The notes under the pieces: model-generated
Seen by the model: only the letters and a program-made list of their open reading frames with translations
What the model was told of the DNA's origin: nothing
The model's database searches: none
NCBI RefSeq assembly: GCF_023008405.1
Contig: NZ_CP095376.1
Coordinates: 1,016,001 to 1,080,000 of the forward strand
Direction of reading: 5' to 3'
DNA length: 64,000 nt
DNA from: Amycolatopsis sp. FBCC-B4732
GTDB lineage: Bacteria; Actinomycetota; Actinomycetes; Mycobacteriales; Pseudonocardiaceae
Position numbers and translations under genes: made by a program
Shown here: piece by piece, positions 58,046 to 64,000 of the stretch
Layout: each line of letters starts with the position of its first letter
How positions within the stretch are numbered: position 1 is the first letter of the stretch

Positions 58046-59251
58046 TCAGCCGGCGAGCTCCCGGATCCGGGCCAGCGCCGCCCGGACTTCGGTGAAGCCG
58101 GTCGTGAGCGGGCTGAGCCCCACGCGGATGCCGTCGGGACGGCGGAAGTCGATCAGCACGCCGTTTTCGATCAGCACGCGGGACAGCCGCTCGGCGTCGG
58201 GGTGGCGGAGGGTGACGTGACCGCCGCGGCGGTCGTCGTCGCGGGGCGAGGCGACCTCGAACCCGAGCGGGACCAGCCACTCGTCGGCGAGGGCGAGCAC
58301 CCACCGGCCCAGTGCCACGGCCTTGGCGCGCACGCGGTCGATGCCCGCCTCGGCCAGCAGCGCGACGCCTTCCTGGACGCCCACCATGCCGAGCACCGGC
58401 GGCGTGCCGGACAGCGCCCGGCGGATCCCCGGCGCGGGGACGTACTCCGCGGCCATGCCGAACGTGTCGGCCGCGCCCATCCAGCCGGTGATCGGCTGGC
58501 CGAACTCCGCTTGGTGGCGCGTGTTGACGTAGAGGAACGCGGGCGCGCCGGGCCCCGCGTTGAGGAACTTGTACGTGCAGCCGACGGCGAAGTCGGCGCC
58601 CGCCGCGTCGAGCGCCACCGGGATCGAGCCGACGCTGTGGCAGAGGTCCCAGACGGTGAGGGCGCCGCGTTCGTGCACCAGCCGCGTGATGGCGGCCAGG
58701 TCGGCGATCGCGGCCGAGCGGTAGTCCACATGGGACAGCACGACCGCCGCGGTGCGCGGCCCGGTCACCGCCGCGACGTCTTCGGGGCCGACGTCGCCGG
58801 CCTCGATCCACCGAACCGTGCGCCCGAGTTCGGCGGCGACGCTCTCGACCAGGAACCGGTCGGTGGGGAAGTTCGCGGTGTCCGTGACGATCTCGTCGCG
58901 CCCCGGCCGCAGCGCGACGGCCGCGCGCAGCACCTTGTAGAGGCACACGGACGTCGAGTCGGCGACGATCGTCTGGCCGGGCGCGGCGCCGATCGCGACG
59001 CGGCCGAGCTCGTCCCCGATCGCTTCGGGCAGCGCCAGCCAGCGCTCTTCCCACGACCGGATCAGCCGGCCGCCCCACTCTTCGGCGACGAGCTGCTGCA
59101 GCCGGTCCGCGGTGGCGCGCAGGGGACGGCCGAGCGAATTGCCGTCCAGGTAGGCGACGACGCCGGGATCGGTGATCGGGACGAACCGCTCGCGGAAGGC
59201 CGCCAGCTCGTCGTCCGCGTCGAGGCGCGCCGCCTCCGCCCGGGTGGTCAG
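58046..59251 (-). CDS. kynU: Kynureninase, probable CTG start
   Basis: The 401-residue PLP enzyme has YLDGNSLGRP near the start, Asp202 (VWDLCHSVG), the PLP lysine Lys228 (CTYKFLNAGPGAPAF), and the C-terminal RVGLSPLTTGF. It cleaves kynurenine to anthranilate and alanine. No ATG, GTG or TTG lies in frame near the expected N-terminus. The CTG at the complement of 59249-59251 overlaps the stop of the upstream gene (CTGA) and follows AAGGAG with eight-base spacing. I take this as the start. An upstream in-frame start would extend 74 residues through the other gene and is unlikely. Confidence 0.85.
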   Translation of the reverse strand: MTTRAEAARLDADDELAAFRERFVPITDPGVVAYLDGNSLGRPLRATADRLQQLVAEEWGGRLIRSWEERWLALPEAIGDELGRVAIGAAPGQTIVADSTSVCLYKVLRAAVALRPGRDEIVTDTANFPTDRFLVESVAAELGRTVRWIEAGDVGPEDVAAVTGPRTAAVVLSHVDYRSAAIADLAAITRLVHERGALTVWDLCHSVGSIPVALDAAGADFAVGCTYKFLNAGPGAPAFLYVNTRHQAEFGQPITGWMGAADTFGMAAEYVPAPGIRRALSGTPPVLGMVGVQEGVALLAEAGIDRVRAKAVALGRWVLALADEWLVPLGFEVASPRDDDRRGGHVTLRHPDAERLSRVLIENGVLIDFRRPDGIRVGLSPLTTGFTEVRAALARIRELAG

Positions 59252-59619
59252 CGGTTCTTCTCCTTCACCCGCACGGTTTCCTTGCGCACTTCGGCCTGCG
59301 TGGCGCGTTCCCGCACCAGCCAGTCGGGGCTGTCCGCCTTCAGCGCGTCGATCTCGTCGGTGGTGAGCGCTTCGGTGATGCCGCCGCGCGTGAGGCCGCC
59401 GATGGAGACGCCCAGCTTCGCCGCGACGACCGGTCGCGGGTGCGGCCCGTTCCGGCGCAGCTCCTGCAGCCATTCGGGCGGGTCGGCCTGCAGCGCGTTC
59501 AGTTCGTCGCGGGAGACGACACCCTCCTGGAACTCCGCGGGGGTGGCTTCGAGGTACACGCCCAGTTTCTTCGCCGCCGTCGCGGGCTTCATGGTCTGGG
59601 CGGTTTTGTGCGACGTCAT
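59248..59619 (-). CDS. DUF5997 family protein
   Basis: The 123-residue protein has two similar halves, each with an alpha-helical motif and a tryptophan (VSRDELNALQADPPEWLQEL and LTTDEIDALKADSPDWLVRE). This is the DUF5997 layout. The protein is basic at both ends, which suggests nucleic-acid or protein binding; function is unknown. A TACCCT hexamer seven bases before the ATG suggests a leaderless mRNA. It is divergent from a LysR-effector-domain protein, a pairing common in actinobacteria. Confidence 0.85.
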   Translation of the reverse strand: MTSHKTAQTMKPATAAKKLGVYLEATPAEFQEGVVSRDELNALQADPPEWLQELRRNGPHPRPVVAAKLGVSIGGLTRGGITEALTTDEIDALKADSPDWLVRERATQAEVRKETVRVKEKNR

Positions 59620-59626
59620 GCCGTCC

Positions 59627-59655
59627 AGGGTAGCCAGCCGGGTGCCCGGTAACCT
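59627..59655. promoter_or_regulatory. Divergent leaderless promoters TACCCT (-) and TAACCT (+)
   Basis: TACCCT (complement of 59627-59632) is seven bases before the DUF5997 ATG. TAACCT (59650-59655) is six bases before the GTG of the LysR-like gene. The starts are only 42 bases apart, so both transcripts are probably leaderless and may be co-regulated. Confidence 0.5.
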
Positions 59656-59661
59656 GACCCG

Positions 59662-60375
59662 GTGACCTCGTTCCGCCTCGCCTACGTTCCCGGAGCGACC
59701 CCCGCCAAGTGGGTGCGGACCTGGGCCGAGCGCGTGCCGGCGGTCCCGTTGACCCTGGTCCCGGTGGCCGCGGCGGACGCGACGGCCCTGCTCCGCGCGC
59801 GCGAAGCGGACGCGGCGCTGCTGCGCTCGCCGATCGACCGCGAGGGCCTGCACGCGATCCCGCTCTACACCGAGACGACCGTGGTCGTGGTGGCCAAGGA
59901 CCACCTGATCGCGGCGGCGGACGAAGTGTCCACCGTGGACTTGGCCGACGACGTGGTGCTGCATCCCCTGGACGACACGTTGGAGTGGTCTTCCTTGCCG
60001 GGCCGCCCCGCGGTTTCGCGCCCGGAGACGACGGCGGACGCGATCGAGCTCGTGGCGGCCGGCGTCGGGGTGCTCGTCGTCCCGCAGTCGCTGGCCCGCC
60101 TGCACCACCGCCGCGACCTGACCTACCGGCCGCTCGCGGACGCGCCGCAGTCGAGCGTGGCGCTGTCGTGGCTGGAGGACGAGACGACCGACCTGATGGA
60201 GCAGTTCATCGGCATCGTCCGCGGCCGCACGGTCAACAGCACGCGCGGCCGTGCTCCGGCTCCTGCTGCGGCTCCGGCGTCGGCTGAGCGCAAACGTCCG
60301 GTGCGGAAGCCGTCGCCCCCGAAGCCGGCCCGGCGCACCGGCGGCGGCGCGGGCAAGCGGCGCCGCCGGTCCTGA
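59662..60375 (+). CDS. LysR substrate-binding-domain protein without DNA-binding domain
   Basis: The 237-residue protein is the effector-binding half of a LysR regulator (FRLAYVPGATPAKW, ADAALLRSPIDREGLHAIPL, ELVAAGVGVLVVPQSLARLH). The winged-helix N-terminus is absent. A basic tail rich in Arg, Pro and Lys follows (RKRPVRKPSPPKPARR). It cannot bind DNA by the usual domain, so the basic tail may interact with DNA or RNA, or it may pair with DUF5997. The GTG at 59662 is set by the -10 box six bases before it. Confidence 0.85.
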   Translation: MTSFRLAYVPGATPAKWVRTWAERVPAVPLTLVPVAAADATALLRAREADAALLRSPIDREGLHAIPLYTETTVVVVAKDHLIAAADEVSTVDLADDVVLHPLDDTLEWSSLPGRPAVSRPETTADAIELVAAGVGVLVVPQSLARLHHRRDLTYRPLADAPQSSVALSWLEDETTDLMEQFIGIVRGRTVNSTRGRAPAPAAAPASAERKRPVRKPSPPKPARRTGGGAGKRRRRS

Positions 60376-60401
60376 AGCTCCCCGGACCCGCGCGTGCGGC
60401 G

Positions 60402-60683
60402 TCAGGCGGTCGTGCAGACGCAGTTGCCGTCGGCGCGGTCGGCCAGGTCGGGGTCGTCGAACCAGTGGCCGTCCTCCCCGAGGTAGCGGAAGTGCAGCAC
60501 CGTGCCGGGGGTGACGTCCACCGACGCCGAGCGGCGGCCGTTGGAGCGCGGGGTGAGGTGGTGGCGGCCGGGCGTCCAGTCGTTGAACGATCCCACGACG
60601 CTCACCCGTCCGGGCGGTGCGGCGAGCGGGAGACTGAAGGTGACGCGCTGGGTGCCGGCCCGGCTCTTGCTGATCTTGATCAC
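60402..60683 (-). CDS. CBM48/isoamylase-early-set domain protein
   Basis: The 93-residue protein starts VIKISKSRAGTQRVTFSLPL and has the CBM48 landmark VVGSFNDWTPGRHHL followed by LHFRYLGEDGHWFDDP. Such modules bind glycogen or starch next to GH13 enzymes, or act alone as small stress-linked proteins. The GTG at 60683 follows GAAAGG. A longer reading to 60773 is possible but adds unrelated residues. Its carbohydrate ligand is not known. Confidence 0.85.
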   Translation of the reverse strand: MIKISKSRAGTQRVTFSLPLAAPPGRVSVVGSFNDWTPGRHHLTPRSNGRRSASVDVTPGTVLHFRYLGEDGHWFDDPDLADRADGNCVCTTA

Positions 60684-60891
60684 TCGGTGGCGGCCTTTCG
60701 CGGAGGGCGGTCGGGAGGGGCGTGCTCGGCACTGAGCGCCGACATGGTCGCACAGCGGTGACGATTCGGTCACGTGGAGTGCCCGATGGAGTTACCGGGC
60801 CGCTCAACGGTTCGCCACCGTCCGGGTGGTCCTCGGGTGAACCATGATCATCTCGGGTTCATCGCGGGCCCCCGGTGGGAAACTGGCTGCC

Positions 60892-61407
60892 GTGACTGTC
60901 GTCGTCGATCGTCAAGTCAAGGATCCGTGTGCCTGGCTCAGCGCCGTCACCCACGAGCTCGCCGTCGCCTCCCCGGCGGACAGACGCGCGGTGCTCCTGA
61001 CGGTGTGGGACGGGCTGGCCGCCGCCCGGCTGGCCGGGCTGTTCGCGGCCGCGGCTTCGCCCCGGTGGCGAGCCCGGCAGCGCCACGCCGAATCCGTCGA
61101 GTTCGACCTCGCCCTGCAGCTGGCGCGCGAATGCACCATCGCCACGGGCTTGGCCATCCCGGCCCGGCTCCCGAGAGCCGCGGTCACCTGGCCGGAAGAG
61201 CGAGCCGACGCGGCGATCGCGGCGATCGTGTCGTTCTGCGGCACGGCCGAAGCGGTCCTGCGCCGGGCAGGCGAGCTGACGCCGGTGTGGGAGGACAGCC
61301 TGCTCGGGCCGGTGGCCCTGACGAGCTGGCTGGCGGAGTGCTGGACGGGCCGCCACGCGGGTTGCCCGCTGCAGCTCCCGGTGCCTCGACCGGCGTGGTG
61401 GCGCTGA
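60892..61407 (+). CDS. Hypothetical alpha-helical protein
   Basis: The GTG at 60892 gives 171 residues. The protein is mainly helical, with many Ala, Arg and Trp (AWLSAVTHELAVASPADRR, LARECTIATGLAIPARLPRA, WEDSLLGPVALTSWLAECW). No known domain, signal or membrane helix is visible. Codon use is normal for the genome, so it is likely a real gene. Nothing nearby identifies a function. Confidence 0.6.
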   Translation: MTVVVDRQVKDPCAWLSAVTHELAVASPADRRAVLLTVWDGLAAARLAGLFAAAASPRWRARQRHAESVEFDLALQLARECTIATGLAIPARLPRAAVTWPEERADAAIAAIVSFCGTAEAVLRRAGELTPVWEDSLLGPVALTSWLAECWTGRHAGCPLQLPVPRPAWWR

Positions 61408-61470
61408 CGTGTCCGTCAGGTCAAGTCTGGGCCGCCGGCGGTGTGCCGGGGCGGTGGAGAGGAGGCCGGG

Positions 61471-61671
61471 GTGACCGAAACGGCCCCGCTCAGAAGAATC
61501 CCGGACCCCGCCCGTGCGGCGATCCGCGCGCTCCTGCTGGCCGAACTGACCGCCGCCCACCGGCGAGTCGAGGCCGCGGGCTGCCCACCTGAGGTGCTGA
61601 CGCGCGTGTTCGAGGCACGCCGGAGCTGGCTGACCGAGCTCGGCCGGACGGCCCCGCCCAAGTCGGCTTAG
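61471..61671 (+). CDS. Small hypothetical protein
   Basis: The GTG at 61471 follows GGAGAGG and gives 66 residues. The sequence PARAAIRALLLAELTAAHRR and EVLTRVFEARRSWLTEL looks like two short helices. It may be the end of the preceding hypothetical gene's operon, 63 bases upstream. No family is recognised, and coding is supported by the ribosome-binding site and regular third-position GC. Confidence 0.5.
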   Translation: MTETAPLRRIPDPARAAIRALLLAELTAAHRRVEAAGCPPEVLTRVFEARRSWLTELGRTAPPKSA

Positions 61672-61739
61672 GTGCCCGGGTCCGGTGTCCCGACGCGCGG
61701 CCGGCTCGGCCCGATCCGACGTGCGCCGCACAGCCGGCC

Positions 61740-62589
61740 CGCGCTGGCAGCCGACTTGCGTTGGGCGGGCGACCTGGGCCGGGCAGGCGACTTGCGCTGT
61801 GCGGCCGACCTGCGCCGCGCAGGCGGACCCGCGCCGTGCGGCCGATTTGCGCCGGGCGGGGGACCTGGCCGGGGAGGCGACTTGCGTTGTGCATCCGGCG
61901 TGCGCCGCGCAGGCGGACCCGCGTCGTGCGGCCGATTTGCGTCGGGCGGGGGACCTGGCCGGGGAGGCGACTTGCGTTGTGCGGCCGACCTGCGCCGCGC
62001 AGGCGGACCCGCGTCGTGCGGCCGATTTGCGTCGGGCGGGGGACCTGGCCGGGGAGGCGACTTGCGTTGTGCGGCCGACCTGCGCCGCGCAGGCGGACCC
62101 GCGTCGTGCGGCCGATTTGCGTCGGGCGGGGGACTCGCGTCGGGCAGCCGACCTGCGTCGGGCGGGGGACTTGCGCCGGGCGGCCGACCTGGGTCGGCCA
62201 GGCGACTTGCACCGCGCAGTCGAGGTGCGTCGAGCAGGCGACTCGCGTCGGGCCGGCGACTTGCACCGCGCAGGCGACCTGTGTCGGGCGGGCGACTCGC
62301 GCCGCGCGGCCGCCCCGGACCAGGCAGCCGACCCGGACCGGGTAGTCGACCCGCGCTGCGCAGTCGCCCCGGACCACGCAGCCGACCTGTGCCGCGCAGC
62401 CACCCTGCGTTGGGCAGCCGACCTGCGTCGGGTAGGCGACTTGCGCCGCGCGGCCGCCCTGGACCACGCAGCCGGCCTGTGCCGCGCGGCCGCCCCGGAC
62501 CGCGCAGCCGATCTGCGCAGGACAGCCGCGCCGGACCACGCAGCCGACCCGAGCCGCGCAGTCGACCCGGACGGTGCGGCCGATCGCCC
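61740..62589. repeat. 18-bp repeat array with four 90-bp higher-order copies
   Basis: The + strand consists of degenerate 18-bp units of the type GCGGCCGACCTGCGCCGC (AADLRR when read in one frame). Five units form a 90-bp block, and four near-identical blocks run 61771-61860, 61861-61950, 61951-62040 and 62041-62130. The remaining units to 62589 are more divergent. Open frames exist in several phases on both strands, so coding is not implied. It begins right after the stop of the hypothetical gene on the minus strand. I treat it as a non-coding minisatellite. Confidence 0.85.
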
Positions 62590-63552
62590 TCAGCGGTCCA
62601 GGATGGCCAGCACCGTCGCCACGATCCCGTCGAGCCGCTCCCGGTCCGCGAGTGCGGTCGCCAGCCAGTCGTCGCGGGTGGAGTCGCCCACTCCCGCCGC
62701 GCCGAACAGCACGCGGAGCACGGCCGTGACCACCTCCTCCGGGGGGTCGCCGCGGGCCAGGCGGGTCTCGATCGCCGCCAGTGCGCGCTCGGCCAGTTCC
62801 ACCAGCTGCGCGTCCTCGATCTCGTCCGGGCCGACCAGCTCCAGCGCCGGCAGCTCCGCCGCGTTGTCCGCCGGCATCGGGGCCACCGGGGCGCGCTTGT
62901 GGCCCAGTGGCCGCTCGACGTGTTCGGCGTACCACTTCGGGTGGGAGCGCATCGCCGTCAGCACCTTCCGCACTTCGCGGTCGATCGTGTCGCGGTCGGC
63001 CACCGCCTCGCCGGTCACCTCGGTGCGCCGCGCGGCCCACGCGTCCAGGGGCCACAGCTCGGCGCCCGCCGTCGTCGGGACGCCGGCCCAGGTCAGGACC
63101 TGCACCGCCAGGTCGCACAACCAGGCGTCGCCGGCGAGGGCGTCGCCCAGCCAGGACGGGAGGCGAGGGCGTTGCAGGGCCCCGATTTCGCCGCGCCGGC
63201 GCCGGTGGGCGTCGACCGTCGCCGGGTTGAGGCGGGTGGCCAGCCAGCCTTCGAGGTTCTCGATCGGGTCGGTCGCGCGCCGCAGCGCGTGCTCCACCAC
63301 CGCCTCGACGTCGTCGTGGAAGCGGTCGAGGCAGTCGGGGCGCAGCCACTCGAGGCCGCGCGCGCAGTCCGGGTGCCGCCGGCGACGTTCCAGCGGCTTG
63401 GTGATCCGCGTGAACACCAGCGGCCACGCCACGCTGTAGACCGCGCCACACAGCCGGGCGCGGACGCCGGGCGTCGCGCCGGCGGCCGAGCCGGCGAGCA
63501 GGCCGTCGCGGGCCAGCCGGCGGACCCCCGCGACGTCGGTGCTGTCGAGCAA
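62590..63552 (-). CDS. Conserved hypothetical protein
   Basis: The TTG at the complement of 63550-63552 follows GGGAGG and gives 320 residues. The protein is helical, with conserved-looking segments RLCGAVYSVAWPLVFTRITK, WLRPDCLDRFHDDVEAVVEH and RSHPKWYAEHVERPLGHKRA. No catalytic or DNA-binding motif is recognised. The helical repeats recall some large actinobacterial regulators, but this is not strong. The stop codon abuts the 18-bp repeat array. Confidence 0.65.
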   Translation of the reverse strand: MLDSTDVAGVRRLARDGLLAGSAAGATPGVRARLCGAVYSVAWPLVFTRITKPLERRRRHPDCARGLEWLRPDCLDRFHDDVEAVVEHALRRATDPIENLEGWLATRLNPATVDAHRRRRGEIGALQRPRLPSWLGDALAGDAWLCDLAVQVLTWAGVPTTAGAELWPLDAWAARRTEVTGEAVADRDTIDREVRKVLTAMRSHPKWYAEHVERPLGHKRAPVAPMPADNAAELPALELVGPDEIEDAQLVELAERALAAIETRLARGDPPEEVVTAVLRVLFGAAGVGDSTRDDWLATALADRERLDGIVATVLAILDR

Positions 63553-63729
63553 CCCGTCCTCCCGATGTCGTCGACGGGAAAATGGTCGGACAGGCGGCGA
63601 ACCGGAAAGGGCCGCGCGCAGGCCGAATCACAGCGGAAATGGCCAGGCACTGGCCAACCCGGAATCACCTGATCGGCGCATCGAGTACGCCCGATCGCCC
63701 GGAAGTCCGCGTGCCACAATCGAATTCCC

Positions 63730-64000
63730 ATGGCACACGAGGACGGTTTGCTCCGGGAACTCACCACTTTGCGGCGCGGCTGGGGATTGGAAGCCGATCG
63801 GCTGCGGAGCCGGCTCGGGCCGCTCGTCTCGGGCTGGTGCGAAATCCACCGGACGGCGAGCGACCGCGACGCGCGGCGAGTTCTCCGTGAAATGATTTCG
63901 GCCGCGATCGCGGATTTCCCGGAAGCCGACCGGCTGGCGGTGAACGTCGCGCTCGGCATCGCCACCGGAACGCAGCACGCCCGGCTCAGTGACCGGGTCA
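63730..64000 (+). CDS. Hypothetical protein (3' end outside window)
   Basis: The ATG at 63730 starts a reading frame that remains open to the end of the window. The visible 90 residues read as soluble helical protein (GLLRELTTLRRGWGLEADRL, REMISAAIADFPEADRL). The pattern LRRGWGLEADRLRSRLGPLV occurs at the start of some XRE/TPR-type actinobacterial regulators. The identity cannot be settled without the rest. It is divergent from the preceding hypothetical gene. Confidence 0.6.
   Translation, partial: MAHEDGLLRELTTLRRGWGLEADRLRSRLGPLVSGWCEIHRTASDRDARRVLREMISAAIADFPEADRLAVNVALGIATGTQHARLSDRV

Noticed and set aside
57983..59665. A 560-residue plus-strand frame antisense to kynureninase
   Set aside because: It is the complement of a clear PLP enzyme and a DUF5997 gene, and has no domain of its own.
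61771..62130. Possible CRISPR array from the 90-bp blocks
   Set aside because: The whole 90-bp unit is repeated with no unique spacers, and no cas genes are present.
61490..63672. Long frames on both strands through the 18-bp array, including a pentapeptide-repeat-like reading
   Set aside because: The readings run antisense into the hypothetical gene at 62590-63552 or lack a start site, and the period is six residues, not five.

Overview
The window is chromosomal DNA of a very GC-rich actinomycete, most likely a member of the Pseudonocardiaceae close to Amycolatopsis. This rests on the actinobacterial gene order ybeY-corC-(cytidine-deaminase-like)-era-recO-uppS, smtB-zur-glyS and dgt-dnaG, on a complete conservon operon, on frequent GTG and TTG starts, and on strong third-position GC. 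There is no prophage, transposase, insertion sequence or CRISPR array. Almost all of the window is core or near-core chromosome, with a few degraded genes and three tracts of degenerate repeats.

Layout. 1-8.5 kb: rRNA maturation and cell-envelope genes (ybeY, corC, era, recO, uppS), with an inserted cluster of three dispanin-type membrane proteins, a DUF2752 protein and an RDD protein between era and recO. 8.6-13 kb: a predicted zinc-linked permease pair, a hydrolase with an AraC regulator, and the smtB-zur regulator pair. 13.2-18 kb: a secreted anchored protein, two paralogous class F sortases separated by a pentanucleotide satellite, then glyS. 18-22.3 kb: an ABC exporter with a DesK/DesR-like two-component system, then a DUF218 protein. 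22.3-37 kb: dgt, a repeat-filled gap, a cytosolic serpin coupled to a GT-C-like membrane protein, a hydrolase, a DinB protein, a Ser/Thr kinase, a MarR/MFS divergent pair, a carboxymuconolactone decarboxylase with an orphan ABC permease and an ECF41-type sigma factor, dnaG and its partner. 37-43 kb: a trans-aconitate-methyltransferase-like gene, tRNA-Asn with a terminator, a region of gene remnants, a bicupin divergent from a DoxX-ECF41 operon, and a broken XRE/TPR gene. 43-53 kb: a large AfsR/LuxR ATPase, a three-gene operon (DMATS-type aromatic prenyltransferase, haem-oxygenase-like diiron enzyme, nucleotidyltransferase) and a conservon. 53-57.9 kb: alkane hydroxylation genes (AlkB-rubredoxin fusion, ferredoxin, reductase, TetR) followed by a haloalkane-dehalogenase-like gene with a MarR regulator. 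58-64 kb: kynureninase, DUF5997, a LysR-effector-domain protein, hypothetical genes and an 18/90-bp repeat array.

How the parts work together. The alkane set forms a self-contained electron-transfer and hydroxylation unit under a long inverted repeat. The two ECF41 sigma factors each sit beside a candidate ECF41 promoter that would drive a redox-type partner gene. The prenyltransferase/diiron-enzyme/nucleotidyltransferase operon looks like a minimal, possibly undescribed, specialised-metabolism unit, and I regard it as the best candidate for a new system. Many genes have a TANNNT -10 hexamer only 6-8 nt before the start codon, so leaderless transcription appears common and was used to choose several starts. 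Positions of domains are read by eye from the translated sequence; no database search or alignment was run.
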